Source: Methylococcaceae bacterium (GTDB lineage: Bacteria; Pseudomonadota; Gammaproteobacteria; Methylococcales; Methylomonadaceae). Taken from it: a stretch of DNA of 37,107 nucleotides. The stretch is from NCBI GenBank assembly GCA_028748685.1, contig JAJRDU010000113.1:1-37107 (forward strand), written 5' to 3'. The stretch's first letter is position 1; each line of letters begins with the position of its first letter. Shown in pieces: positions 27,943-36,024 of this stretch. A program made the position numbers and the translations under genes. The notes beneath the pieces are model-generated. The model worked only from the letters and a program-made list of their open reading frames with translations. It ran no database searches and was not told where the DNA came from.

Positions 27943-27961
27943 GATATACACCCAGTATATC
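27943..27961. promoter_or_regulatory. Palindrome upstream of the metal pump, candidate operator
   Basis: GATATAC-ACCCA-GTATATC is a perfect 7-bp inverted repeat with a 5-bp centre, ~196 bp before the pump start. AT-rich dyads of this kind are typical of ArsR- or GntR-type binding sites. No regulator gene is adjacent, so a regulatory role is inference. Confidence 0.35.
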
Positions 27962-28101
27962 ATGCCCAAGCAAAGGCAATTCGGCCCCGGTCCGAGCGGT
28001 TTCGGACCATTACGTTGAAAACGTTATGCGTTCTCCGAACACTACGTTACTAGTCCATCAACAGACGCTGATTCGTCCAGTTTAAGGAAACGCTGAATAA
28101 G

Positions 28102-28127
28102 TCCTTCGACAGGCTCATGACGAACGG
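28102..28127. repeat. 26-bp dispersed repeat, copy B (inverted)
   Basis: TCCTTCGACAGGCTCATGAC begins this copy. It is the reverse complement of the copy at 5867-5892 with two mismatches in 26 bases. Like copy A it is intergenic. Confidence 0.7.
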
Positions 28128-28347
28128 TAATCAACGCGGTTTCCAGGGCGGATAAAAATCCACAGCCTGTGAACAGATTGCCTAGAAAATTCAGTCATAA
28201 ACGCCTCCCCGTCATTTCTACTTCGCTTCCGGTCTCTACTGGTTTGGGCAAGATTGGGTTAACCAACGGAACATAAAGCCGTCAGTCAACCCAACGATTC
28301 AAAGTCGGCTTTTGCAACACCCGACCTTGGCGATGTTTCTAAACCAA

Positions 28348-28372
28348 CTTGAGCGGGTTTATCCCGCTCAAG
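28348..28372 (-). terminator. Hairpin terminator of the PEP-CTERM gene
   Basis: CTTGAGCGGG at 28348-28357 pairs perfectly with CCCGCTCAAG at 28363-28372 (10-bp stem, 5-base loop), 29 bases beyond the stop of the minus-strand gene. On that strand it is followed by TTGGTTT, a short T-rich tail. Confidence 0.7.
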
Positions 28373-28400
28373 CATTCTCTTCAGGAACATCTGGCTTCGA

Positions 28401-29255
28401 TCAAGCCAAAATCCCTAATTTACGGCGACCGGAGACCAATAACCCTACCAGTCCGCTACCAAACAGCCACACCGCGCCCGGCACGGGTACGGTCGATACC
28501 GCCGCGCATCCCGCTTCGGAACCAATACCCAAGCAGAAGCCACCCATGCGAGAGCCCGCCACACCACCTATCATTCCCTTGTTGGCCGTGGTCAGCAACA
28601 AATCGCCCGTCAGTTTCCAATTGTCGGCATCGGTGGCCGAAACATTCAGATTGGCAAGATAATAAGCCTCCATCAGCCAACCAATGTTATTGTCGAGATG
28701 CCAGCCGCTTAGATTATTGTTAAGACTGCGTTGACTCGCGCTGTAACTCAGCGAATAATCGCCGTAAACCATGCGCGAACCGGTAAACGGACCCGCACCA
28801 AGGGCTATTTTTTGCGCGCCGGTCATGCCCAACGTACCGGTGCCGGAATTGTCGCCAGTATTGAAGGCAAAGTCGGCACTAGTCGCTTTGACGTGGCGAC
28901 CTACGGCTTGACCGACTGGGTCCGCACCAGTAGCGGTAATATCATGCACCAAGGGCGCAGAAGGTTGTTCGGTCATCCCACCACCGTTCACCATATCCGC
29001 TAAAGCAACAGAGGTGTAATTCGACTCGGCGGTATTGTAAAAATGGGCGGTATAAATGCCGGGGGTGGTGCTGTTACCACCTTGTAAGGCCGCAAAGGCT
29101 TCCCTGTCGAAATTGATGGTAAACGTGCCGATCCCGCTGGCGGCACTCAAGATTGTCGCGCTGGCACTGGTTGGCGCCAACAGACCGGTTAACGCGCCAA
29201 ATATCATGGCTCCGGCTGTTGCCAATTTAAAATTATTGTTTTTCAATGGTTTCAT
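28401..29255 (-). CDS. PEP-CTERM family secreted protein
   Basis: This 284-residue protein has an N-terminal signal (MKPLKNNNFKLATAG..., cleavage near SASA) and a C-terminal sorting tail VPVPGAVWLFGSGLVGLL followed by GRRK. That tail is the PEP-CTERM architecture recognised by exosortase: a Pro-rich motif, a hydrophobic helix and a basic end. The body is rich in Gly, Ala, Thr and Asn, as is usual for these exported, often exopolysaccharide-associated proteins; its function is unknown. The track starts at 29321, but the ATG at 29255 has AAGGA five bases upstream and begins the signal peptide, so it is chosen. No exosortase gene is in the window. A strong hairpin follows the stop. Confidence 0.85.
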   Translation of the reverse strand: MKPLKNNNFKLATAGAMIFGALTGLLAPTSASATILSAASGIGTFTINFDREAFAALQGGNSTTPGIYTAHFYNTAESNYTSVALADMVNGGGMTEQPSAPLVHDITATGADPVGQAVGRHVKATSADFAFNTGDNSGTGTLGMTGAQKIALGAGPFTGSRMVYGDYSLSYSASQRSLNNNLSGWHLDNNIGWLMEAYYLANLNVSATDADNWKLTGDLLLTTANKGMIGGVAGSRMGGFCLGIGSEAGCAAVSTVPVPGAVWLFGSGLVGLLVSGRRKLGILA

Positions 29256-29641
29256 GTTTTTCCTTAAATATATGTCTCGAAGTTTGAAGCAGATGCTTCG
29301 AGAAGAAATTCCAGCAAACACAAGGCCTCATTCCATTTTCATTTTTCATTCAAAGCCTTATAGCATTTAGCGGCAGCTATCCCTGCACTTCAATCTGTGT
29401 GAAATCCCATAATTCAAGTACTTATACGGCATTTGCCTCACTTAATACTGGCCGTGAAGAACAGCTTTCAACTTTTTTACTAATCATCGTGGATTTAACA
29501 TCCATTAAAGCTATGCATGCTTTTATCATCAATAAGTTATAAAAATACTTCCGGAAGGTTTTAACGCTCTTTCGGTATAAAATTGGTAAAAATTCGGTGC
29601 ACTTTCCCAGACTACGCGCTAATAATCAGGAAATAGCCCCA
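29256..29641. other. 386-bp AT-rich promoter-type region
   Basis: This lies upstream of the PEP-CTERM gene and downstream of the membrane protein gene, both on the minus strand. It is clearly more AT-rich than its flanks, and no ORF of note is present. It probably carries the PEP-CTERM promoter. I could not fix its boxes. Confidence 0.45.
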
Positions 29642-31351
29642 CTACTGCTGATCCGAATTGACCCACAATTCGACTTTTTGCTGACGGTAGGGAAGCGTGA
29701 ATGTTCCACATAAGCGGTAACCGGCCGGAAAGCGGGCTAATTGTTTCGGCATGCTAGGATCAAAACTGCCGGTGTCGAGGTCTATTCCGATTGCCGCCGA
29801 CTGTAATGTCTCGGGCAATAGGCTATCCAATATCGGTTCGGTGGACAGCCTGTCCTGTAACAACGGAAAACCGGGCATAACAGTCTGAAGCATCAGCCCG
29901 ATGCCGGGAATGTTATATAAACCAAGGAACGTCTGCCCAGGCTGAATGCCGCAAGAATCGGCCACCTGAATTAGTTTGATGTAGGCTTCCCGGCTTGCGC
30001 TATCCACCTTAAAGGTTCCGAGCGGTGGAATGGTGATAGCTTCCGACTGCTCCTGCAAAGGACGAAACAGGCGATAAGGCGCTCGAAAGCCGTTGGTCAA
30101 CACCTGGGAAGTTACTGTCGTGATGAATAGCGCACCGATGAGTCCGGCCACGAAGCGATTCTCGGCAGGCAAAGGCAGGGCAAATGCCAACAAACCGACC
30201 AATACTCCCCAGGGGGCGAGCGAAAATAATATCTGGGTATGAAGCGCGTTGAAGGTGCCGATCGCGGTGCAGACGGGAAGCAGCGCAAGTGCACCGAGCA
30301 CGCAAATAGCCTTTCGGTTTCGTATCCATATCCGTGCCGTGGCGAGTAAAATTAGAACCACGGCAACCAAAAGAGGCGCAGTCTGCTGTTCGTATCTATC
30401 CATACCGCCCAGCAGATAGCCATTCGTCAACACGATGTAGCCGAATATCGCCAAACCAATCAAAGCAATCCAAAAACGAGGCCGGACCGTGTGAATGCCA
30501 AACAGGACGAGCGGAATCCAAAAGTCAATGGCGATCAATCGGAAGAAGTCACCGGTTTGATTCAAGTAGCGGATTAGACGCTCCGAAAAGGTTTCGTTCG
30601 TCCCCAGCATATACACCACCGAGCCCAGCCGAAACTGGGCCAATGCTTCGCCGAAACTGCTCTGTACAAGGATGATTGTAACTATCGTAGCCGTCATGCT
30701 GATGGTGATCAGCACCATCCGCAGCATTCGTTCGCGAGAGGAATCACCCAACACGGCCGCGATCACGCAGATTATGCCCCAGGCGATGGTTCCGGAAGAA
30801 AACTTAGCGAGAAATGCGACACCCAGGGCCACGCCCGCGAGCATATGAAAACCGTAAAAGCGTAAACTGCGGAGCGCGTTTGCCGTCAACGAAACGAGTC
30901 CCAGGCCCAGATAAGTGCCTGAAACCGCCAACAAGTTGTACGAGGGCGTAAAGGGCACGAAGGCGTGATAAAGGCTTGCGCCGGCCAGGCTGCAAGCCAC
31001 GATCAACAACACCTGACGCTTGCGGCACGCTACCCCGACGCCAAAGGCACGAAACGAGTGTTCCAGCCCTAGCCCCAGCACAATGGACGAGAGTACCAAA
31101 ATAGCCATGCCTATCGCGCGAAACCCGACCAAACTACCGCTCAGTTGCCAGAGCCCCGAGGTAAACCAGTGCATGGCTGTTGCCCAGAGCATGATGGCCT
31201 CGGGATGCATTGCGGTGGCTAGGTAATAAGATTCGTCCGTCAGGTCCAGACCTCGGTCCAGAGACCAGAGGCAATAAGCCAACAGGATCACGACACAGCT
31301 CAATATCCACAAGGTAATGATCGAATCGAATACACGTGTGAATTTTTGCAT
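29642..31351 (-). CDS. Polytopic membrane protein, GT-C glycosyltransferase-like
   Basis: This 569-residue protein has about 11-12 hydrophobic segments and a soluble C-terminal domain (~440-569). The first extracytoplasmic loop holds LDLTDESYYLA, resembling the acidic motif of GT-C enzymes (ArnT/PMT type), which use lipid-linked sugars. A GT39-like role in sugar transfer to a cell-surface acceptor is therefore possible but not shown. The track start (31399) has no ribosome binding site. The ATG at 31351 has GGAGG nine bases upstream and directly precedes the first hydrophobic segment, so it is preferred. It lies beside the PEP-CTERM gene in the same orientation, but 386 bp separates them. No close family name was recognised. 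Confidence 0.7.
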   Translation of the reverse strand: MQKFTRVFDSIITLWILSCVVILLAYCLWSLDRGLDLTDESYYLATAMHPEAIMLWATAMHWFTSGLWQLSGSLVGFRAIGMAILVLSSIVLGLGLEHSFRAFGVGVACRKRQVLLIVACSLAGASLYHAFVPFTPSYNLLAVSGTYLGLGLVSLTANALRSLRFYGFHMLAGVALGVAFLAKFSSGTIAWGIICVIAAVLGDSSRERMLRMVLITISMTATIVTIILVQSSFGEALAQFRLGSVVYMLGTNETFSERLIRYLNQTGDFFRLIAIDFWIPLVLFGIHTVRPRFWIALIGLAIFGYIVLTNGYLLGGMDRYEQQTAPLLVAVVLILLATARIWIRNRKAICVLGALALLPVCTAIGTFNALHTQILFSLAPWGVLVGLLAFALPLPAENRFVAGLIGALFITTVTSQVLTNGFRAPYRLFRPLQEQSEAITIPPLGTFKVDSASREAYIKLIQVADSCGIQPGQTFLGLYNIPGIGLMLQTVMPGFPLLQDRLSTEPILDSLLPETLQSAAIGIDLDTGSFDPSMPKQLARFPAGYRLCGTFTLPYRQQKVELWVNSDQQ

Positions 31352-31541
31352 GCTGCCTAGCCTCCGTTGGCGTTGAATCAGAATATTGCCTATTGTCATC
31401 TAATACGCCATTGAATGAGTATTTTTGGATGGCTTCCGTCGAACGAGTACCAAGAGCTAACCTGAACAGTGCTTAGTTCGCCGCTAGACAATACTGGCCT
31501 CGGCTCTTAAGGTGTTTCTTGCCGCGGGGAGTCCTCCAAGA

Positions 31542-32129
31542 TCATGTTCTTTCCAACGCCGCCAATAAAACCGACAAACTCTGTAACGATTCCCGCTTAT
31601 CCGCCGTTTTCGATTCCAACTGCGCCCTGACGATGGCGCCATCGATCGCTGTTGCCGCGGCATATGCCAAGCGTTGGCGTGACTCGTTTTCCGGCAGCAA
31701 ACCGGCGATCGTCCTTACCATATCTTGTTTGTGCATACTACAAATCTCGACTACGTCAGGCAAGACGCCGCCCAGTTCGGCAACCGCATTGATAAAGGCG
31801 CAGCCTCGATAAATCGGGTTGCAAAACCATTCTTCCAGCACCGGCACCAAGGGCATCAGACCGCCGCCCGGTTTGCCGCCGTGACGCTTAATCGCATCGA
31901 CGAACCAATCCATCCAGCGCCGATGCCTATATTCAAGGAATGCCCGGATCAAGTCGTTCTTGCTGGGAAAGTGCCGATAAAAAGTCACCTTGGTCACGCC
32001 CGATTCGGCGATGACTTTATCGATGCCGGTCGCGCGGATACCGTCGCGATAAAACAAATCATGCGCGGTGAGCAATATTCTGTCTTTGGCGGGAAGATTC
32101 GAAAAATCAGTATTCGTGTCGTAACTCAT
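31542..32129 (-). CDS. TetR/AcrR-family transcriptional regulator
   Basis: This 195-residue repressor has an N-terminal helix-turn-helix: LLTAHDLFYRDGIRATGIDK then IAESGVTKVTFYRHFPSKND, the standard TetR DNA-binding signature. The C-terminal half (WFCNPIYRGCAFINAVAEL) is typical of the TetR subgroup with a C-terminal ligand pocket (YcdC/AcrR-like). It is transcribed divergently from the DUF1348 gene across a 97-bp gap that holds two identical palindromes. The distal one begins nine bases from its own start codon, so autorepression as well as control of the neighbour is likely. The ligand is unknown. Confidence 0.92.
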   Translation of the reverse strand: MSYDTNTDFSNLPAKDRILLTAHDLFYRDGIRATGIDKVIAESGVTKVTFYRHFPSKNDLIRAFLEYRHRRWMDWFVDAIKRHGGKPGGGLMPLVPVLEEWFCNPIYRGCAFINAVAELGGVLPDVVEICSMHKQDMVRTIAGLLPENESRQRLAYAAATAIDGAIVRAQLESKTADKRESLQSLSVLLAALERT

Positions 32130-32138
32130 GACTAGATT

Positions 32139-32156
32139 GTAGACAATTCTGTCTAC
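32139..32156. promoter_or_regulatory. TetR operator candidate 1
   Basis: GTAGACAATTCTGTCTAC is a palindrome with 7-bp arms (GTAGACA/TGTCTAC) around ATTC. It starts nine bases from the tetR ATG and is identical to operator 2 at 32179-32196. The start-to-start distance is exactly 40 bp, close to four helical turns, which puts both sites on the same face of the DNA. Confidence 0.8.
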
Positions 32157-32178
32157 TACTGCTACCCTTAGCCTTCAT

Positions 32179-32196
32179 GTAGACAATTCTGTCTAC
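32179..32196. promoter_or_regulatory. TetR operator candidate 2
   Basis: This second, identical copy of GTAGACAATTCTGTCTAC lies 30 bases before the DUF1348 start codon. It is placed to block the promoter of that gene. An exact 18-bp duplicate in a 97-bp gap is unlikely to be chance. Confidence 0.8.
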
Positions 32197-32226
32197 CTGT
32201 CTAATCAACTAATTGGAGCCGACATC

Positions 32227-32694
32227 ATGGAAACAAAACCACCCTTACCACCATTTACACCCGAGACCGCCGCGCAAAAGGTGCGGATGGCCGAAGACGC
32301 CTGGAATAGTCGCGACCCGGATCGTGTCGTCCAGGTGTATACCGATAATACACAGTGGCGTAATCGCGCCGAGTTTCCGGTCGGACGCGAACAAGTCCGC
32401 GCCTTCCTGCAGCGCAAGTGGGCCAGGGAACTCGACTACCGGCTGATCAAGGAATTATGGGCAACTGCCGGCAACCGTATCGCGGTGCGCTTCGCTTACG
32501 AGTGGCATGACGACGCCAACCAATGGTTTCGCAGCTATGGCAACGAGAACTGGGAATTCAACGAGTTCGGCCTGATGCGGCGCCGCTTCGCCAGCATCAA
32601 TGATTTGCCGATCAAGATTGAAGATAGATTATTTCATTGGGAATTGGGCCGTCGGCCGGACGATCATCCCGGTCTGAGCGATCTGGGATTATAA
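32227..32694 (+). CDS. DUF1348 family protein, NTF2-like fold
   Basis: This 155-residue cytoplasmic protein of the DUF1348/NTF2-like type is a small alpha+beta cone fold. Typical strings are [47 protein letters not shown] and [17 protein letters not shown]. The biochemical role is not established; members of the fold are often small-molecule isomerases or binding proteins. The ATG has TTGGAG nine bases upstream. It is the only obvious target of the divergent TetR repressor, so its expression is probably induced by the repressor's ligand, possibly an aromatic or electrophilic compound (inference). Confidence 0.9.
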   Translation: METKPPLPPFTPETAAQKVRMAEDAWNSRDPDRVVQVYTDNTQWRNRAEFPVGREQVRAFLQRKWARELDYRLIKELWATAGNRIAVRFAYEWHDDANQWFRSYGNENWEFNEFGLMRRRFASINDLPIKIEDRLFHWELGRRPDDHPGLSDLGL

Positions 32695-32843
32695 GATTTT
32701 GCCATCTCTAATCGATGGTCATGATTTTTCCCAAATTGATGAATCGATACGCCCGCAACACAGGTTTCGAATCAAAAAAAACGTTTCGATTGAGGCTGCT
32801 TTTTGACTAATAAAAAAACCTCACTCTTCGTCAAATATTGTGA

Positions 32844-32862
32844 TTTAATGAGAACCATTATT
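32844..32862 (+). promoter_or_regulatory. Fur-box-like site upstream of feoA
   Basis: TTTAATGAGAACCATTATT matches the 19-bp Fur consensus GATAATGATAATCATTATC at 14 positions. It ends 20 bases before the feoA ATG, where iron-loaded Fur would block transcription. Placement and match fit iron repression of the feo operon. Confidence 0.7.
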
Positions 32863-32882
32863 AATTACCTTGTAGTAACAGC

Positions 32883-33116
32883 ATGTCGACTCCTCTCAAA
32901 ACGCTGGCGGCTGGCGACTCAGGCCGCATCATTGGTTTTGATCAATCCGGTGGCGTTTACCGCAAAAAATTATTGGCCATGGGTTTGACACCCGGCACCG
33001 AATTCAGCATCACCCGTTTCGCGCCCATGGGTGATCCAGTGGAGATCAAAATACGCGGCTTTTCATTGTCGTTACGCAAGAATGAAGCCTCGGTATTATT
33101 GATCGAGAAACTATGA
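32883..33116 (+). CDS. feoA: Ferrous iron transport protein A
   Basis: This 77-residue SH3-like cytoplasmic protein begins MSTPLKTLAAGDSGRI and has the FeoA motif KKLLAMGLTPGTEFSITRFAP, with GDPVEIKIRGFSLSLRKNEA in the second half. It modulates FeoB in Fe(II) uptake. The stop overlaps the feoB start as ATGA. It follows a Fur-box-like site and is the first gene of feoABC. An alternative upstream start in the track belongs to another frame. Confidence 0.95.
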   Translation: MSTPLKTLAAGDSGRIIGFDQSGGVYRKKLLAMGLTPGTEFSITRFAPMGDPVEIKIRGFSLSLRKNEASVLLIEKL

Positions 33117-35437
33117 GCATAGCGTTCACCGTCGGCGTCGTCGGCAATCCCAATTGCGGCAAGACTACGTTGTTCAACGCCCTGACCGGGTCCCGGCAGC
33201 ACGTCGGCAACTGGCCCGGCGTGACCGTGGAAAAAAAAACCGGTGAATATTCATTTCATGGTAGCCGCATCGCCTTAGTCGACCTACCCGGCACTTATTC
33301 GCTTGAGGCCGACGACGACAGCATTTCCCTGGATGAAAAAGTCGCCCGCGATTACGTCGCCTCAAGACGAGCCAATCTGGTGATCAACATCATCGATGCC
33401 TCCAATATCGAACGTAATCTGTATCTGACTACGCAATTGATCGAGATGCGGGTACCGATGATCGTGGTGCTCAACATGATGGATGCGGTCAAAAAACGCG
33501 GCATCAAGATCGATGTCGACATGCTGGCAAAACGTCTGGCTTGCCCCGTGGTGGCGGTCACCGCTGCTACCGGCATGGGTATGAAGGAATTAAAGGAAAC
33601 CATCAACAAAGCTTGCATCGATGCGCCCGTTCCATCGTTGACGGTGCCTTACCACCCCGAGATCGAAAACGCCGTTATCGAGTTACAAAATCAGTTTCCC
33701 CTGCATGAAAAAAGCCTGGATTGCGATGACCGCTGGCTGGCTCTAAGGTTATTGGAAAACGACACGCTGGCGAAACAGATTGCCGATCCGGCATTGCGAG
33801 TTGCCGCGGACAAATTGCGGCAATCGATTGAAGCGAACACCAACGATGAAATCGACATTCTGGCGGCCGACGCCCGTTACGGACTGGTCAACGAACTGGT
33901 GAAAGCCGCGGTATGCAAGCTCAACGAAGTGTCGAGAAATACCACCGATAAAATCGACAGCATCGTATTGAACCGTTTTCTGGGTATCCCGATTTTCTTA
34001 TTGGTGATGTATGCCATGTTCATGTTCACCATTAATATCGGCAGTGCCTTCGTCGATTTCTTCGACAAGGCGGTCGGCGCCCTATTGGTCGATGGTCTGA
34101 ACGCATGGCTGACCGGCATGCAATGGCCGGATTGGCTGGTGGTATTGATCAGCAACGGCATCGGCGGCGGCATCCAAGTAGTAGCCACCTTCATCCCCAT
34201 CGTCGGCTTCCTGTTCATTTTCTTGTCGATGTTGGAGGATTCCGGCTACATGTCCCGAGCGGCCTTCGTGATGGACCGTTTCATGTGCATCATCGGCCTG
34301 CCCGGCAAGTCCTTCGTGCCGATGATCGTCGGTTTCGGCTGTAACGTGCCGGCTATTATTGCCAGCCGCACCCTCGACAATCAGCGCGACCGGATTCTGA
34401 CCAACCTGATGAATCCCTTCATGTCCTGCGGCGCGCGCCTACCGGTATATGCGCTGTTCGCCGCCGCGTTTTTCCCGGTCGGAGGGCAAAATCTGGTGTT
34501 CGGGCTGTATTTATTCGGCATCGTCGTGGCGGTATTGACGGGCCTGATCATGCGCCATACTCTACTTAAAGGCGCACCGACCCCATTCTTGATGGAACTG
34601 CCCGCCTATCATCTGCCGACCTTGCAAGGCATTTACACCAAGACTTGGGAAAGATTAAAAACTTTCATCTTCAACGCCGGAAAATTGATTGTACCCATGG
34701 TGCTGGTGCTGAACGTGCTGAACTCCTGGGGCACCGACGGCAGTTTCGGAAGGGAAAACAGCGACCAATCGGTGCTGAGCGAAATCGGCCGTTCCTTGAC
34801 GCCCATGTTCAAGCCCATGGGCATAGCGCATGATAACTGGCCGGCGACGGTAGGCATTTTTACCGGGGTACTGGCCAAGGAAGCCGTGGTCGGCACGCTC
34901 GACGCACTATACAGCCAAATGGCGGCTTCACCCTCGACCGATGAAGAAAAAGCTTTTGATTTAACCGCGGCATTGCTGGAGGCTTGTCAGACTGTCCCCG
35001 ACAATTTACGGGCGATCGCCGATAAAATATTGGACCCCTTGGGTCTCGGGCTCGGCGACCTGTCCGATCAGACGGCGATAGCCGAGCAACAAAAGGTCAA
35101 AGTCGATACTTTTGCCGTGATGCAAACCCATTTCGATGGCCAGATCGGCGCCTTCGCTTATTTGCTGTTTATCCTGCTTTACGCGCCATGTGTCGCGGCG
35201 ACGGCGGCCATTTATAAGGAAACCAATGCGGGATGGGCGGCATTCACGGTGTGCTGGACCACGTTCGTCGCTTATCTGACCGCCACGTTGTTCTATCAGG
35301 GCATGACTTATCTGCAACACCCCGGCACGACAATAGGCTGGATAGCCGGACTGACCGCGCTGTTTGCGATGATATTATCGAGTCTGCGCTTTTTTGGTAT
35401 GAAGCAAACCGGCACCACCAGAGGCGTGATGCAATGA
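33113..35437 (+). CDS. feoB: Ferrous iron transporter FeoB
   Basis: This 774-residue inner-membrane Fe(II) transporter has an N-terminal G-domain (~1-165) with G1 GNPNCGKTT, G2 around GVTVEKK, G3 DLPGTYSL and G4 NMMD. A helical regulatory spacer (~170-280) and the membrane domain with paired Gate motifs follow. VGFGCNVPAIIASRTLDNQRDR and FMSCGARLPVYALFAAAFF carry the conserved cysteines. The C-terminal membrane section contains LLFILLYAPCVAATAAIYKE. The length equals that of the enterobacterial protein. It is coupled by ATGA overlaps on both sides, to feoA and feoC. Nothing is missing. Confidence 0.97.
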   Translation: MSIAFTVGVVGNPNCGKTTLFNALTGSRQHVGNWPGVTVEKKTGEYSFHGSRIALVDLPGTYSLEADDDSISLDEKVARDYVASRRANLVINIIDASNIERNLYLTTQLIEMRVPMIVVLNMMDAVKKRGIKIDVDMLAKRLACPVVAVTAATGMGMKELKETINKACIDAPVPSLTVPYHPEIENAVIELQNQFPLHEKSLDCDDRWLALRLLENDTLAKQIADPALRVAADKLRQSIEANTNDEIDILAADARYGLVNELVKAAVCKLNEVSRNTTDKIDSIVLNRFLGIPIFLLVMYAMFMFTINIGSAFVDFFDKAVGALLVDGLNAWLTGMQWPDWLVVLISNGIGGGIQVVATFIPIVGFLFIFLSMLEDSGYMSRAAFVMDRFMCIIGLPGKSFVPMIVGFGCNVPAIIASRTLDNQRDRILTNLMNPFMSCGARLPVYALFAAAFFPVGGQNLVFGLYLFGIVVAVLTGLIMRHTLLKGAPTPFLMELPAYHLPTLQGIYTKTWERLKTFIFNAGKLIVPMVLVLNVLNSWGTDGSFGRENSDQSVLSEIGRSLTPMFKPMGIAHDNWPATVGIFTGVLAKEAVVGTLDALYSQMAASPSTDEEKAFDLTAALLEACQTVPDNLRAIADKILDPLGLGLGDLSDQTAIAEQQKVKVDTFAVMQTHFDGQIGAFAYLLFILLYAPCVAATAAIYKETNAGWAAFTVCWTTFVAYLTATLFYQGMTYLQHPGTTIGWIAGLTALFAMILSSLRFFGMKQTGTTRGVMQ

Positions 35438-35658
35438 TACTCGCCGATTTACGCAGTTATTTGCAAGATAAGCACCGGGTGACGTTGAACGACCTGGTTA
35501 TACACTTTCAGATGGATGCCGATGCCTTGCGCGGCATGCTGGCGAAGTGGATCAGCAAGGGTAAGGTCAGGCAGTCACCCATGACGGGCGCGGCTTGCGG
35601 AACCACTTGCTGCAAATGCGATCCGTCGTTGACGGAAATTTATGAATGGATTGATTGA
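35434..35658 (+). CDS. feoC: FeoC-like winged-helix protein
   Basis: This 74-residue protein begins at the ATG overlapping the feoB stop (ATGA); the track's longer ORF starts inside feoB and is not used. MILADLRSYLQDKHRVTLNDLVIHF forms the winged-helix start. A cysteine cluster CGTTCCKC near residues 56-63 follows the wing and fits the iron-sulfur ligands of FeoC. FeoC affects FeoB stability or senses redox state in enterobacteria; a similar role is inferred. Its stop lies only 14 bases from the stop of the convergent gene. Confidence 0.88.
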   Translation: MILADLRSYLQDKHRVTLNDLVIHFQMDADALRGMLAKWISKGKVRQSPMTGAACGTTCCKCDPSLTEIYEWID

Positions 35659-35672
35659 CCGCCTTCAGCCGG

Positions 35673-35960
35673 CTATTTCTCGGCCAGCCAAGCTTGCAAG
35701 GCTTCAACGATTTCCTGAGCCTGTTTCTCGCTAGAAATATTGAATTTCGATTTTTGCTGATATTCGCCGTTGCGTTTCTGGTAACGGCGGATGGTAAACC
35801 TGTCCTGGCTATATTGCTCCTTGCTGGGCTCCCAATCCTGATAACGGTAAATCACCGTGGCCCAGGCTCCCTTGCTCAGGACTTTTTTATCCAGTTCCTT
35901 GACGGTTTCGATGCCTCCGTCTTCGTAACGGACGGTTAATTCTTCTACGGTTTCAGCCAT
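35673..35960 (-). CDS. Conserved small hypothetical protein
   Basis: This 95-residue soluble protein is very polar, with no signal or membrane segment. MAETVEELTVRYEDGGIETV, KGAWATVIYRYQDWEPSKEQ, RFTIRRYQKRNGEY and KFNISSEKQAQEIVEALQAWL suggest a beta-sheet of about four strands followed by a C-terminal helix. That layout is reminiscent of PC4-like nucleic-acid-binding proteins, but the resemblance is only in outline. GAGGG lies six bases before the ATG. It converges with feoC and is followed upstream by the YVTN gene in the same direction. No function is assigned. Confidence 0.75.
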   Translation of the reverse strand: MAETVEELTVRYEDGGIETVKELDKKVLSKGAWATVIYRYQDWEPSKEQYSQDRFTIRRYQKRNGEYQQKSKFNISSEKQAQEIVEALQAWLAEK

Positions 35961-36024
35961 AACGCCCTCAAAGCGATCTTAAAAACGGCGGCAGTCTATC
36001 ATACCCAGCGACCGCCAAACGCTG

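Larger units (their letters stand above)
27748..28347. other. 600-bp intergenic region with palindrome and dispersed repeat
   Basis: No credible gene is seen. It holds a perfect palindrome at 27943-27961, the 26-bp repeat copy B at 28102-28127, and a TTAAGGAAACGCTGAATAAG string just before it that looks like part of the same dispersed element. The promoter of the RND pump should lie in the left part. Confidence 0.5.

Noticed and set aside
35434-35658. Longer 141-codon version of FeoC starting at 35233
   Set aside because: The extra N-terminal part is out-of-frame feoB sequence. The ATGA overlap start at 35434 gives the family-sized protein.
35659-35700. Terminator between feoC and the convergent small gene
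   Set aside because: An imperfect GCCGG/CGGCC hairpin exists but lacks a T-run and overlaps the small gene's coding end, so it was not listed.
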